A stretch of DNA of 64,000 nt from Dipetalonema caudispina (lineage: Eukaryota; Nematoda; Chromadorea; Rhabditida; Onchocercidae), in the NCBI GenBank assembly GCA_013365325.1, contig JABVXV010000116.1, positions 62,001 through 126,000 of the forward strand. The letters are read 5' to 3'. This document shows, piece after piece, positions 37,901-53,300 of the stretch (position 1 is its first letter; every line of letters starts with the position of its first letter). A model generated the notes under the pieces. It was not told where the DNA came from and ran no database searches. It saw nothing but the letters and a program-made list of their open reading frames with translations. The position numbers and the translations under genes were made by a program.

Positions 37901-40900
37901 TCATATCATAGGTATGCCGTGTCATGTAGGTGCCATTTTGTACATCGCTGCTTCTTGAAACTGCAAAAACGCTATTACCCTGTCCAGCTGGTTGTGCACT
38001 AGCCTGTATGATACGAACACGTCCATTCTCAGAGGACAATGAACGAACATTGCAAACGACTGGCTAAAAACATTTATTTAGAACTGATTAAACTCTCGGT
38101 ATCTACAAAAAACTAAAACCCTACCCTATAATGTGTGAAGACTTGTGTTTTCCAGTCACTTACTAACTAGTTAAATAATGACTATTACTTACAGCAATTA
38201 CCTAATAATATCACTAAATTATTATAATTCCGTAGTGCTTTTTTATTGTTACACTCGTCATTTATCAAAAATATAAATAGAAACGTTAATTTGACATCCT
38301 TTCCAGAATATTCAACAATCGCTTTCATTGTTTACAAGACTAACAACCAGAAGAAACCCATGCAACAATCAACTTAATCAAAACAAAGACGATTTTCGAG
38401 CGAAAAACAAATTTGAATTGGAAAATTCATCTTATCCAACAATTAAAATTCAGCACTTACTATTTCATTTAAAACCTACTTTAAATAGAGCACTTTTGAG
38501 ATTTAGGTTCCTGCCTCGTGGACTAATCACTGATTTCATTCGCAATGTGTATACTCGACCACATCCATAATCGGCCGCATTTCCAGTATCACAGCTTATA
38601 TATTCTTCGTAATCACTGGTATGAATAAATTCTTTCAGTGAACGTCCCGTAAGGTCAGTCTGGAAGATTTCTGAACCATATATCAAAATAAACCCAACTA
38701 AAATATTTTGAATCAATCAGTTAATGGATCAGAACAAGTTACATTTATATTTAGCCATTAAATGTGTAATGTACAATGAACAATTTAGACAACGCTGACT
38801 TACTTCACTTTAACGAACATTTGTGTTGGATAGTAATGACTAGCTTCACGTTTATGAAATAATTTTTGTTAGCAATTTCTCAGCCAAATACCCTAATCTC
38901 CTCCATACAGAAAAAAGAAGAAAAAAGGGAAAGAAGAAATAAAACTTTTAATGTGTTGAGGCAGACAGTAGCATGTAAAATGGAACTTAGCATCTCAGAC
39001 TAGGCCATTTTTAGCCCTTGTCCACTTTACCATAGATATGTTCACGTCAAGAATTTCAGAGTCTTACTGCTCATATTCTACACTCAAACCAGCACCTGAA
39101 CCTAACAACCAAATTTGACAACTTCCCCTCATCCATCCTTTCTTCGATTGAAACTGTTGCATAACATTATGTTTTGCTGAAATTCTGACACTTTTAAAGG
39201 AATTGAAACTTTGAACTTCCGTATTTTAGAAATAAAAAACGACGGATAAATTAATTAAAAAGTATTCAAGAACGTTAATATAGCATTAGTTATAAAAAAG
39301 GCAGAGAAAAACACACTTTCAAAATTAATGAAATGCATCAAAAAAAGTTTGGATCCTTTAATTCCTTCAGCAAATTTTTTGTGATTCTGTTAGTAGTCCA
39401 GTCATTTTATCAGCAAAGAAACGATGAGCGATAAATTGTGAAGTACAAACTGTCACATAAATTGTGAAATAATCGTAAATTTTTACGATTACTTAAAACA
39501 AACAATCATTGCACCAACAAATAAGCCATGAGAGAGCGCAGTCACATTAAATGGTAATGTTCTCCCGAAAAAAGTTACCGCCTTGACAAAATATCATGGT
39601 ACCGAACTTTCTTATCTTTTTCATAATTTCCTCTTTTTTCTTATTTTCTTCAGTTATTCTTCTGATAATCTTTTTTTTTTCTGAATTTTTATCCCGTTTA
39701 CGACAAGATTCTTAAGAATAATAGGTGGTGCACACAGCTTTTGTTTCTATAATCATACTGAATCAAAGTATTTAGAATAGTTGAATATGAGAAAAAAAAA
39801 AACTCGCCAGTTTATGTTTCGAAGTAGAAAAATTTAACATACTTGTGTAAGTCCAAGGTAGATGGAAACACTTTCACTAACGTATAGGATGATGCCATCC
39901 AGATCAACAATGGCCAAAAAACCATCTAAACATTCTAGCAGTGTTGTTTCAGACCATAAATTTTCACGCTCCTCGTCAAGATTAGTTTTCAGAACTGAAA
40001 TATTTGTTTTATTTCCACCGCAAAAATCTGAAAGATTCAGTTACTCAAGTTTAAAAAAAATTGAAAAATTCGAAACAAGTTTATTAACAAGACAACTTGC
40101 AACCCTAATTTTATGAATTTTAACAAATTTCCAAACCAGAAACTACATTCGGAGGTAGAGAACGCAACAAACTGCTAGAAATCCAAACATAAAAATGTAA
40201 AATCGATGTTCAATAATTTAAAGAAATTTCTTCTGGCATCATCCAAATGAAGCTAAACAATATACGAGATCGGCTATCGACCTCACTGATTCTAAGGCAA
40301 GTTTTGGTGTTGTTTGACCGTTTTTCTGATGTTCAAACCTATTTGCTTACGCTGCAGGTGGACGCAACCTTCCTTATCATAGTCTTATCTAAGATTGAAG
40401 TAAACTGAATTTTCGAATATAAGAAAGCAATCTGATCACTGGCAGTTCTTATATTACTGTTTTGGTTTGGAATTTTGTGTAAGCCAACATGCTCAAAAAG
40501 ATAATGACTCTTGTAAAAAGAATATACATTTCGTAGCAACTTTTCGTAACCGGCAAAGAGTCAATGCAACCCGCAATAAAGCAATCCGATCAACATGTGT
40601 AACGGTTGCTTCATCAACAATTGGCACCACTACTTTGAGATCCGTAAAAATATCCGCTTCTTTGCCACGCCGATCACGTGCAGCAAAACGAGATGATTCA
40701 CGACGTCGGTCGAGAGTTCTAAAAAATTAAAAGTTTCCGCAAGTACAACTGAGAAAGGAAATCTCTCTTATGAGTCCTTCAAAAATTAATTTCGTTTCAA
40801 AAGATTCTATTTGAAAAAAATGATGCCCTTTAAAGCAAAACCAAGTTTGGAACGAAAACAGAAATTTAGCGGTTGTTATTATTAGTATCATGAACGGTTA

Positions 40901-42270
40901 CTGCCCCTTCTTTCAATAGCATATGATCACTAAAGATATAATCCCCTGGCTTTCAACTCCAACATTCTAACTAAAAGAAAACAAAAAGACTTGCTAATGT
41001 CTTGGAATACTGTCAAAAAACGATTTTGAAAAATTACAGGATGTATGAGAGTTTTGAAAACATGACAGAACAGAACCTGACTTATCAAAAGTATATAAGA
41101 GCTACTGCTTATCAAAATCTGTGGAACTGAAGGATTTAACAAAAATTTCGTTTTTAAACAAATAATATCTACTAATGTGATATTGAAATATACTTCGGCA
41201 ATTTTTCAATGTTTATTATTGTACAACAATTAAAAAAATAAATCAACAAAGCTGCTATATATATATATATATATATATATGTCGTCAACGAGTTAATTTT
41301 TCATTATCTATCAAAAATCATCAAAACTTCGCTTACTCGCAGTAAAATATTGCAATACAGGAACAGATAGGTATGCCTATAGAATTATTAATTTAGTTTT
41401 AGTTTGCAGAAAACTGCAAAAAGTAAAGTAAAAAAAGCAAACTTCTCTTAGAAGCCGCCTAGAGAGATGTGAAGCGCACCCACACAGAAAAAGGACAAAA
41501 TGATAGGGAAGGGGAAAAGAGAAGAAATCGAAAGTAACGAGCAAAACATTGATAATGTTAGAAACATAAGGTACGATTTTTCCTGTAGATAGACAAATTT
41601 GGGTTTCAAAGACAAAAAAAAAAAAACAAATGATTCATTCGACGGTTCAAATGATTCAATACAGTTAGAAAAAGAAGATAAAGAATTTGTAGAACAACTA
41701 TACACTAGCACACCAACATGAATGATGTATTAGCTGAAATGATTTGATAACTAACATTGTGCAAATACACGGAAAGAAACGCCATTTCTCAAGGTTATAA
41801 ATGGTTAGAAAGCTATGGTCCTATCATGCATGACATTGGAACATCAACTATCATGACAGGTACGATAATCATAAACATGCCGCTATTGTAAGATCGATCA
41901 TCTTTTGACAATGTACTGTATAGCTCGAGATGTTGTTAAATGTACTTTAACATTGTAAAATGTCGTTTTACACGTTTCAGAGTATCAAAAAGTAGTTTTC
42001 TCGTTGACTTTTACCCAATAAGATAGGTGGAAGACTTATGAAAGTACTAATAGAAAAAGTAGAAAAGATGATTGAAAAAAGAAATTCCTATCAAATCTAT
42101 ATCAGTTATTTAACTTCATTTCTCTCTTTTCCTTTAGAAATATATCTACTCAGTGATTACATAAAAAAAGAGAAAAAATTAGATTTTCAAAAGAAAAAGA
42201 AAAATCCTTAAATCACTTACTGTTTTCGACTGAATTCCGTAAAAAATTCAGCATCATGTCCGCCCATCAT
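31991..42270 (-). CDS. hif-1: Hypoxia-inducible factor HIF-1 (bHLH-PAS; 14 exons)
   Basis: HIF-1 pairs with AHA-1/ARNT and activates hypoxia genes; in oxygen it is hydroxylated by EGL-9 and degraded through VHL-1. Exons: 42270-42221, 40718-40528, 39994-39843, 38659-38480, 38063-37879, 37343-37086, 36196-36051, 35386-35279, 34699-34544, 34075-33869, 33182-32886, 32732-32566, 32351-32234, 32145-31991. Every phase fits, giving 789 residues. The bHLH (about 20-80: [30 protein letters not shown]), PAS-A ([30 protein letters not shown]), PAS-B ([28 protein letters not shown]) and [11 protein letters not shown] follow C. elegans HIF-1 as remembered. The probable oxygen-degradation motif is [18 protein letters not shown], with target Pro657. 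The last exon has a Gln-rich patch. Start: [10 protein letters not shown], first of two adjacent ATGs. Intron 1 is about 1.5 kb. No FIH-type C-terminal Asn motif was seen. Confidence 0.96.
41256..41280. repeat. TA microsatellite in hif-1 intron 1
   Basis: About 12 uninterrupted TA units. Confidence 0.95.
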
Positions 42271-45200
42271 TGAGTCGATTTGTATCAATACAATCAAATG
42301 AATAAATAAATGTCTCCTTGATTTTCGCCACCAATGTTGTCAAGGTGAAAAATAATATTGATAAATATCAAGTAGAATAGAGATATGATCTAACAATATA
42401 CATCTGAAGATAACAAATTACATAATTACAAATCATATAAAATAGTTAAATGAAGCATTTTCCTAATATCCAAACATTACGATACAGCTCTTAATACTTT
42501 TCAAAACTTGAAAATTCATCCGTCTGAGAAAAAAAAAAAAACTACCCCACTTATAATTATCAATTTAATGAATTTTGAAAGTAACTCAAAATTAGAAAGT
42601 ATTTCACATTATATAATTGCGTTAAAACACAAATATCGAACATGAAAACATTTTAAACAGTATGATTGCAATGATAGACAACAGGGATTAATGCTTAACA
42701 ATATTTTTCTTTTACAAATGCGACAATTTCAATGTCAAGCTACAAACTTTACTAGTAAATCCAAGTATCTATGTTTATTTGATAAATAACACATTAAGTC
42801 TTTGTTATTATACTATTCCTTTATTTCCTCTGCTAATATAATATTATCAAACGAATGCTGATCTGAAATAAAAACTTTTTTGATATCAAAAAATATTGGT
42901 TGTTGTAATTTTTAGAGAGTTTTCGATAAGTTTCAATGATAATTTTATTTGAACATGCCTTAAAAATGCTACCCAAATGATTAAAATTTTGTTATTATAG
43001 ACGGTTTTCTTCCTATTCCATATGATATTGGTAAAGTAAAATTATTCAAATTTAAATTGTCAAATAAATTATCCTCTCATAGTCAGAATATTTTAATAAG
43101 GAATAAGATGACTAGTTTGTACTATTTATCACAGATAACATTAATAGAATGAACAAAATTTCATTTATTCAAATGCATCCTCCCGCAAATACTTTCCCCC
43201 CCATCTCTTATGCTCATGACGGATATTAACTAAACTGTTTCGTTTAGTCTTTTTCAATTTTTTCCTCTAACAATTTTACTTATTTTGTTGCACATCAAAA
43301 CTAATAACCTCGTAACAACCTTAGCCTGAAACCAGTTTCAACTTCCCCCATTCCTACTTCTTCCAACTCTCAAATATGCCCTTTAATTCACTTTACTATC
43401 CATCATTTCGGGTACAGAAACATAACTTCTCATCTATACATTATAATTTAAGAAAATAACAAAAATAAGATTATTTACCAATAGTATCTCGTCATTTTTC
43501 AACGATAATTAATATTATTAACAAATCCTAGCATTTTCATTTCAGAATTTCTTATTACTTCACAAACAAAATAAATTTGAAAACAATGTTATAATTGTTA
43601 AGCGAATGCAAATTCCAAAAATTATGAAAGAAATTATGTCGTAAGTAAGTACTTAAAGTAAGAAATCTATTCAAATTTACAATCAAATTCATAAATGGAA
43701 ATTCATATCTAGTAAATAAATCAGAAAGAGAAAATCATGAATGAAATCATATCACAAAAAAGTAAAAAAAAAAAAGTAATCTTGGAAGTTTGAAATTTAT
43801 TAAAACTTATCATTAATTCCTTAAATAGAAATTCATACCCAATGTGTTATATATGGTTTATTTACCTAATAAATGAATGTTTCATCTAATCAACAACAAT
43901 TTGCCAATTTACTTTCATAATTTTAATTTATAACGAATAAATCAATCAATATGCATATGAGCAATGCTGTTTAGATAAATGAAGTGACAATTTCATCAAA
44001 CAGTTTAGTAATCGTAATTTCCAACTAATAATCTTATCTAATAATCGAAATCATCATATTGCATATTTATTCATCCAATAATTTGCAAGCCTAAGTTATG
44101 AAGTGATAAAATTTGAATTACTTTGCAGTAACGGTGAGAAATGATCAAATAGGAAAAAAAATCTATTCAAACTTTCAACTAACAGATTATACAAAATAAT
44201 TATTAACTTTATCTTATTGATAAGATCACTTATCAGTGTCATTTCCTTTCTAAAGAAGCATCTTACTTTTTTTTTTTTTTTCAACTGTTTGTCTTTTCTC
44301 TCTCTTTTCAATCTTACAATTCCATCTTATTATTTATATGCAGTAACACTTAAAGTTATTATCAGTAAATTCCTTGCAACGAATTTATGGCACATAATTA
44401 ATTACAGCCTCTTCTATGGTGAATGATAAGTATGGATAAGCAAAAATCTTCACTTCTTTTTTACAACCGATTATTTTTAGTAAAATCAAATTTACATTTA
44501 ACTGAAAGAATAAATGAATTAAGTAATTGTCATCTTTCTTCTATCCTATTGATCAAATTTCACAAATCTGTTACTTTTTCTCAACCAAATGATATTTTGT
44601 ACTTGGCAAGATAAGCATTCGATTATATCTCGAGTTCTATCTCTACTATTTAATTAAATAAGTCTAGTAATTTAATTATTCGAAAGGCTTCAAACTTTCA
44701 CTATACCTACGTTTACTAAGTAAGACCTATAGTTATGATACAAATTAAAGAATGAATCCTTTACTTCTTGATTCACCTATTTATCTTTACCATGAAATAC
44801 CTATTCTTCGATTACTCACCTAATTATACCCTCATTTTCCTATCATATATCGTCTAGAAGTTAGTTCAATTCAATAGAAATTTAGTACAAATATACTGTT
44901 GCTAAATAAAATTAAGCTAAGAATAATCATCGTTCACTTTCGAAATACTGCATGGAAATTTGAATAAAATTCTAATCCTTATAAAGTTAACCACAAGATA
45001 CTAATTGAAGTGCATTTTATATCATTTTCTTCTAATTGCTAATTATGTTATCATCTTAAGTAGCAATATATGTCAGCAATTTTGTTACATAGCGAATAAT
45101 ACAAATAAAAATAATCAATTCTGATCGTATTAAAAGAGATAAGTAAGCAGTGATTAAATATATATTATAAAATTTCATTTCCATTATAACAAAGAATTGA

Positions 45201-48200
45201 ACAGGAAAAAAGGAATTCTACTAAGAAATTACATTTTATACCTAAAATGAATAACATTTAATATGTATGCTCCCCCTTCACAACTACAATCTTATCCAAA
45301 TTTTAGAGATTTCTATAGAAATGAAAGAAATAAATTTGAGTGAAAATCTACAAAACTCGAAAATCCGCCTTTAAAATCGCATAATTTCACTATTGCTAAC
45401 CAAAATTATTCGCATTTTGCACTAAAACCCAATTGTTTACAACTTAGAAGAAAAATATTGTTTAATTACTTTTAGTAAATTTTTATTTGCTAAATTACTT
45501 CTGCTACTGACAATTCTTTAAATTTCTAATAGTATTATTCTTATTACTCTCACATTTTCTTACAATCTTTTCTTCCTTTCATTTCCTTATCATTAATTAA
45601 TTAAATGTTATTTTTTGCAATTATTTGCAATAAACCAGCTACAAAGGTACTTTCCCGCAAAATCTTATCAATCTTTGTTACACTCCACGTAAATGTGCTA
45701 TTTCTTTTGCTCTCTTACACTCTAACTTACATCATTCTATTTTTTTTCATCTATTTTAGAGATTCAACATGAAATTTCATTAAGTATTTTAATAAGACGA
45801 AAGAAGATATGATTAAATTTTCAATGCTAATCTTAACATATTTTTTAACAAAATGAAATATCTAATCTAAATTTTATCAATTTTGTCCTCATATTTACCT
45901 CAATATTATCAATGTATCCTCATCTTTACCTATTTATCATATTCTCATCTCTTTTCTTCATCTTAACCCATACATTATTTTTACCCTGAACATTTTAATC
46001 TTACTAAAAAATATTCCCTACTACTATTACTAACTATTATCAAATAACAGTAATCGATTATCGGCTTAAAATACTTGTTAGGCTGTTGTAGCCACAAATA
46101 TGACATTTTTCACATATTATAACAAAACAATATTTGTTGATTATTTCGTTTTTTTTGAGCTATTTGATTAAGCAATAAATATTGTTAATATTTATTGAAA
46201 GGACAAATTCTGTGGGATATCAATAATTCGGGATAAGATTCTGTGAAATTACTGAATACGAATGCATAATATAGAAGAGCTTATAACCGGATGATAACAT
46301 GCTATTTCATGCTTGGCTTAACTTTTTCATTCATGATAATATATTCAGACTTTTTGTTACCATCAATAATGAGACATTTTAGAGCACAATGAATCCTAGC
46401 CATTCATTATTATCATCATAATTGTGTAACATATCAACAAACTTAGGAAGATATGACATTACATATTATATGATGGCTAAATTTCGCCTGATATAATCTA
46501 ATAAACAAAGATTAATCTATCAAATGATCAAATAGTTTGTGAAATTTACTAAAATGATTTTAAAATCTTCCAATAATATGATTGAAAATTCACGAATAAT
46601 TTGAAAATTTCATTTATTGATTTGGTAGAAAATTTTGATTTCTTTCGAAATCATCTATGAAATCTTTCAATTTTTTTTTTTTTTTTTTGGGATATGTTCC
46701 AAAATATATATTGCTTGCAAGAAATTCCTCGAAAAAAATTTTTGTTGATATGTTTAAAAAATTTTTTTTTTGGATGATTTTTGAATGTTTTCTAATCAGA
46801 AAAGTTGCCAAGCTGTGTGCATTTTGTACCTAAAAAAATGGGGGGAAAAAAAAAGAAAAATTGTTTAGGATAAAGTGATAGGTGTGAACTATGAGATGCA
46901 AATAAATCGATGAGATGATATTTAACAGTTCATGCTCAACGATCAGAAAGATTCTTTCAATTGCTTAGTTACTTCATCAATATTTCAGAAGTTTGCCCAA
47001 CAGTAAAACACTTTTCATTTGTGATTTTTTTTTTTTTTTTTTTTTTGTAAATTACTTTATTATTTGTGAATTTCTGGTATTTTTCAATTTTAAATGAGCA
47101 GTGAATTGATACTTCTAAATCATAAACAGAAAATGTGATGGAAACAGATTATATCGCATATTAGGCACCAAGAAATATGATGATCAGTGATAGCAATTAT
47201 CAGTAAAACCTTACTATGAGTCATTCAAATATACAGAAAATAAAGATATCATGAATTTATGAAAGATACCTTTAGTCTTTCAATTCATTCGTGGACATTT
47301 TGTAAAAGTGAATGGGATTAAGTTATGCAAGAATTGCTAAATTTCAAATTTCTTGCACTAAATGATAATTTTTCCAATATTTTGATCTAATCTTTAGAAT
47401 GATATCTGTACAAATTGTTATCATTCACTAATGTCGTCGAAACCATCGATGCAAAATGAATAAGACAGAAGAAAAGCAATCGAATAGATCAATTGCTAAT
47501 TGATTCAAATCATTCTAAACACTGATCATCCTAATCAATGAATAAGTTTGATGAAACGATTGATGACATCCTGATTATATCGATCACATATCTTATTGGA
47601 CCTTTTTTTCCATAAAAACAATTGGTAAAAAAAAAAGTTGTAAAAAAATTTCACTCACAGAATGAAAATTCGTATAGTTAATCTTATAAATATGAAAAAA
47701 CTACCGGGAAAGGAGTGAGAAAAAAAAAAAGATTGTTCCAAGTAATTCCTACAATGCATAATTTTTTGTTAATTTAAAACAAAATTAAAATTAATTATGA
47801 ATATAATTCTTACAATATTTAATTAGGCATTCATAAAAAGATGGGAAAAAAACAAGTAAAAATTAAACACTTTTTTTTTTTTTTTTTTTTTGTTTCCTTT
47901 GTTTAATATTTGATAAAAATGATAAGAAAGTAAAAGAGGAAAAAGGATTAGTTGGTAAATGTTATCCATAGAGTTAAGATAACTATTGCTATCGAGCAGA
48001 TGAGAACGAAAAAGCTTCACAACAAGTTGAATTCAATTTTTGTCCACTTCAATTCTTTAAAGTTCATCTCTCTTCCTTTACATACATACAGATAGATGGA
48101 TGGATAATATCCAACATAACGAAACATTCTTCCTTTTTTTTCTTCCTTCCTTTTTTTTTTTTTTCTGTTAAATGAGACGAAATTTTTATCATATTTTTTA

Positions 48201-49341
48201 ATAAGATCAAATATTCTTTAATTATTGATCAATAATTATATTACGATAAATAAGGACAACACAATGGCCAAGATATTTAAGAAAAATGTGAAAAGTTTGA
48301 TGCCAATTGGTATCTTTGAACAAAAAAAAAAAAAAAAAAAAAAGAAACGTTTATCTATTGTTGATAATAAAGTATCCAGAAGATTTCATATTGTCAGTTA
48401 TGAAGTATTTTGAAATTTGTTATCAAATCTTTACAATTAGATTTGTTAAGTGATACATTGTTAATTTATAAATAGTTGAGTTAAAACACTTCTGATAATA
48501 ATAATTTAAAATAAAAATATAGTAGAACTAAGCCAAAGTATCCCAAATACTATTTACTCATCTCAGGCCCTTTGTCTTCTTGGCTTCATTCTTATTTCCT
48601 CAATGAATTGTATCTTTCTCTCTCTCTCTCTTTCTCTTTTTAAATTAAATTAGAAAGAAGAGGATGAGCAAATAGGCAAATAAAAGGATGAAATTAAAAT
48701 GAATATGAATAATAATGATAATGAAAACTAAGACAATAATTAATTAGAGAATGAAAAGTTATCGAAATAATACACTTCAAAATATTTCTGAAACACTATT
48801 TCGTGATGTTTAAAATCGAACAATTTTAAATTCAACTTTCAAAGAGGTTTCAATAGTTAAATTTAAAAGTGCGAATATATCTTCTTGAATAGAAAAATCA
48901 GGGAAGATAAGGCTCTCTTGAAAATCTTTCTGTAAGCACTTTTTTTTTTTTTTTTTTTTGCTGATTATGAAAAGATTTTCAAGTATGCTTTCGATAAACT
49001 TCTGACATTGCTACTCTAAAACTATGATAAAATGTTCATATTTTGAATTTTTGTTAAAACTTTCAAACATTTGATGAAAGATGAAAATTGAATATCTACC
49101 AATATTGATACATCTTATCAACCGGAAATTTTCATGTACGAAGTTCAAAAAAAGCCTTATCAAGACCAATTTCAAAAATAGCCTCATTAAGATCAAAAGG
49201 TTTAGTTTAATTTCTTCATTAGCTTACACTACCAGCACCTTTTTATCAGCTAATATTTGCTATCATTTTCCTAAACATATGCTTGAATCTTTCGACAATA
49301 CATCTGCCTATTACAATAAACTTGGCACAAATTAAATTTTA

Positions 49342-49342
<1 letters not shown>

Positions 49343-49377
<35 letters not shown>
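49343..49377. repeat. Poly(A) run, 35 bases
   Basis: Uninterrupted A run on the plus strand. No coding sequence with a processed-gene look precedes it, so it is not an obvious retrocopy tail. Confidence 0.95.
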
Positions 49378-49379
<2 letters not shown>

Positions 49380-50079
49380 AAAATTTATAAATACTTCAAA
49401 GAATTAGAAAAATTCAACTAAACCGCATGAAAAGAAAGAAATCATGCAAATTGATTAATATTTGTAACTTTATCTATTCTTTTGTATGTACAAAAAAAAA
49501 CTAGATTTTTTTTTTTTGTACATTACGAAAATATAGTAATTTTCTGCACTTCTTGTTTTCTACTGATACTATCCAATACCCGGAAATGATCCAATTTCCG
49601 GTTATGTTCTAATAGCTAGTATTAAAACATTGCATTTTATGAGTGAAACATTTTCGCGAACATTGAAAAACAATTATTTACTTTGTTAACTGAATGAAAA
49701 ATTCAATGAAATAGTATAATGCACTTACAAGAATTTTAGTATGTTTAAGAAATAAACTTTAAATTTTGTAGCCAATATTTCTTTTTTTTTTTTTTTTGCT
49801 AGCAATATTTCTGCATAAATCTGTAAAACAAACTTTTCTATCGTAGTTGTTTAAAATGTGATAGGAGTAAGAGGTTAAATCAAAAATGCAAAATTAACTA
49901 CAATGTAATTTATTCAGGAATGATCAATGATATGCATGTACTGATACTATCAAATTCAATTTCTGATAAAAAAAAAAAATCGAAAGTAAGCAAATTTTTA
50001 GCTAACACATAGATAGTATCCAAAAACGGAATCTTACCAAATGAGGAAATTGCAAAAAAAAAAAAAAAAAAAAAAATGT

Positions 50080-50340
50080 GAAAGAAAAATCATAGCAAAT
50101 TGTAATTCAAAATTTCATTGGTGCTACATTTTTTACTGTTAATTTAAGCAATCTCATTTTTAAATTAGTAAATTTTTTTCCTGCTAATAATTTTATTACC
50201 TATAATTGATGAGTTATAATGCAAATAAGTAATCTGTCATATTGGAATACACAAGTTGTCTAAGCAATAAAACATTTTATTGACGTAATTTAATCATAAA
50301 TTATAAATGGAAATAATTTCATAGATATGGGAAAAATGAT
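50080..50340. repeat. Dispersed repeat, copy A
   Basis: Beginning near AGCAAATTGTAATTCAAAATT and ending near ATAGATATGGGAAAAA, this segment aligns in order with 54700-54950: shared blocks include AAATTGTAA, AATTTCATT, ACATTTTTTACT, GAGTTATAATGCAAATAA-like and ATTATAAAT. Both copies follow a poly(A) run. Many substitutions and small indels suggest an old duplication or element. Confidence 0.55.
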
Positions 50341-53300
50341 AGAAATTCTTTTTAATTTTGTATACATTAGAAAGAAAAGTAAAGTTGCAATTTCAAATGA
50401 AATCTTTCTTGGAACGTTTGGGAATTTCGATGCAATAAATTTGATCACTTTTTGAACAATTTTTTATATCAGATTTATTATAGATTGTCACTTCTTTAAA
50501 ATGTAACGGAGATATTAAAACTCAAATGTAATATATCATTCGACCCATAAGTTCTTTGGTTATATTTTTCTACCAGAAAATTTAGGATGCAATAAAAGGA
50601 TAATAAATTCTAGAAAATATAATGATTTCCAAATAATTTAACTTAATGCTATTAGAGCAACAAATGTTATTAATGGTTGAAACTTGCACAGGAAAATACT
50701 TCCGGAAATTTCAAGCAAACATCACATTGCTATACAATAGCTAATAAAAACGGATGATTCAAATTCCGTAAATTTGATCAGTAGGAATAAAAGGCAGGAC
50801 AGTCTAGCGATTGATATTAATTACATCATCTGTTGATCATTGTTAGTCAATTCATAGAAGTCGAATATTCATCGAATTGATCCGGTGAAAATGCCTTGAA
50901 AATTGATTTAAAAATGAATTTTGATACAGTAAGAAGGAATTTAGACAAAAAAAGGATAGATTTCTCCGGGACAATTGAAGATGCTACATAGAGGTCAAGG
51001 TATGAAGATAATGGCGATATTTAAATTACAAATCTATTATGATTTGATGGCAAGAGAATCAAGTAATTATAGGAATGCTAGGGCTAATAAACGTGAAAGC
51101 ATTACGTGTACGTTTCAGCAGGAAAAAATATTTAGAATACATGAAAATATCACTTATATTCGAGTTTTTCTTTTTTTTCAAATTTGTGAACATCAAATTA
51201 AAATTTTTTTGAACTTAAACTTTACTTCAATTCTGCACATCGCTCAATAGTCGTATTATTTTAAGTCTTGGCTTAATGAATTAATTTGCTTTTATTTTTG
51301 GTGTATTAATTATGTTTTGAATACGAGCTCATTTTGTGTCAAAGAAATTTTGGACAGTTTTCAAATAAACAAAAATCAGCTACCAATTTTGAGTACAATT
51401 TATTTTTTAATTAAAATTCATTTCAAAAATGGTTTTTATAAAAATAACTGACTATTTAGTGAAATGGTTCGAATATTCAACAGTTACTATTTTTTATTTA
51501 ATTCTTTTCCGAAGAAAATTTATAACTATCAGAATCATTCATTTTTTCGAAAAACATTTAAATCGCTAATTTTTTAAAATGAATTTTGCTAACTACACTT
51601 ATTACTAATCATTTACAATATTTCAATCATTGTAAAGTTTTTAGACAGTTCTAACAGAGAAATTTTGCTCGAACATAAAAGTAATTGCTAAAAAAGAAAT
51701 TTAAAATCAGAACAGTTATCAGTAAGTAATTGATCATTAAAATATTCACTAATATGATAAGAGCGGATAAACTGTAAAATTACATACATTCATCCCTTAT
51801 CTTGCTTATGAATCTCTAGTGATAACATTGATCACAACAGATCAATTTTTTTAGACAACTGATCATTAAAAAAACATATGTATCACCACATAACCTGAAT
51901 GTATGGATCGACGAAAATATTTCAGCTTACATTGACGTAATGTAAATGAGAATTTAATTGTAACGAAAGGTCAAATACACTTAGCCAAAATATTATCCTT
52001 CACGTAAACACAAACGGAATTAGCCATTCTACACTAGTAAAATACCTGAAGTTAATTCAACAGGTATGATTTTTAACCGAAAATCTTGCCAAAATTTAGA
52101 AATAAACTTTTCTTAAAACTAATATTTGTTACTAATACCTTGGAAATTTTGATACATATGATACAAACATTATTCAAAAATTAAAATTAAACTGTATCAT
52201 TTAGACGATATTGTTTCAATGTTCAACACAATACAACAAAATTTCATAACTGTCCCAATTCTTTCATTACGTCAATAATGTGCTACCGTAATCGCCATCA
52301 AATTTTTTCTCAAACCTGATCAATTTAACCCTACGATAAAGGGATTCAAAAAAAAAAAAAGTTTATTGTAATTAAAGTTGAATGGTTTGACATTAATTTG
52401 ATGGTATCATATTCTGAGGACAGTAACGAATAATTTAAAATTTTTTCTATCAAAATTGAATTTTTTGCACGGGATTGGTTGTTTTTTTTTTTTTTTTTTT
52501 TTTCAAAAAAGTGCATAAATTAAGTACTGATACGATAAGAAACAGAAATTAAGTAAAGGAAAATTTAAATATTTTTTCTTTTCCAAAAATGAAGTACAAT
52601 ATTATGACAACGTATTTTATCTTTGAAATTTTATCATTGTTATGAATCAAATGTATAGGAAGGATTATTCGAGCTTTTATAACATTGCTCAGAAGTTTTT
52701 ACTTTATGAAATTATTAGTGTCATAATAAGGTTAAAAGGTTACTGTATTAAAAGAAGCTTTAATTAGTCCAACTAATAATAGCGCTAAATGATATCTGTC
52801 ATCTAAAATCGCTGATAATTATAGCTTTTGAAAGATGAACAGAGAAACTATAACTAAATAAATCATTAAGAATCGAAAGTATTTCTATGTAGAAGCATGT
52901 ATATCAGTATAGAAATTGATCATCTCTGATATCTATCAAATTTTCATTCCTTCTTCAACATCCTGATTAAATTACCTGACCTTTAGATTATCTAACTACA
53001 ATGATATAATTCGGCAATACTTTACAGTTGCTATATTTTAGTTTAAAAGAATAAATTACTGTGCTAAAGGTAAAATATCATGAACTTATAAAAGATTGAA
53101 GTTATTATTGATTGATGTATCAAAGACATGGAAATTATTGATCATTCAATGAAACATTTATTTATCAGTCGATTGACAACTTCTCCAATTACCTGTATTA
53201 AATATGGTGAAAGAGCAAAAAAAAAAAAAGATAAGTTAGGAAATATTTGGCGTTTAATTATTTAATATATGATAATTTGATGAGAAGAGAAAGAAAAAGT

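Noticed and set aside
40467..40730. 87-residue basic plus-strand frame
   Set aside because: It is the complement of the hif-1 bHLH exon (40718-40528).
50975..51250. 91-residue plus-strand frame inside the desert
   Set aside because: Composition follows the AT-rich background and there is no splice or homology support. It is kept only as a very weak small-gene candidate.
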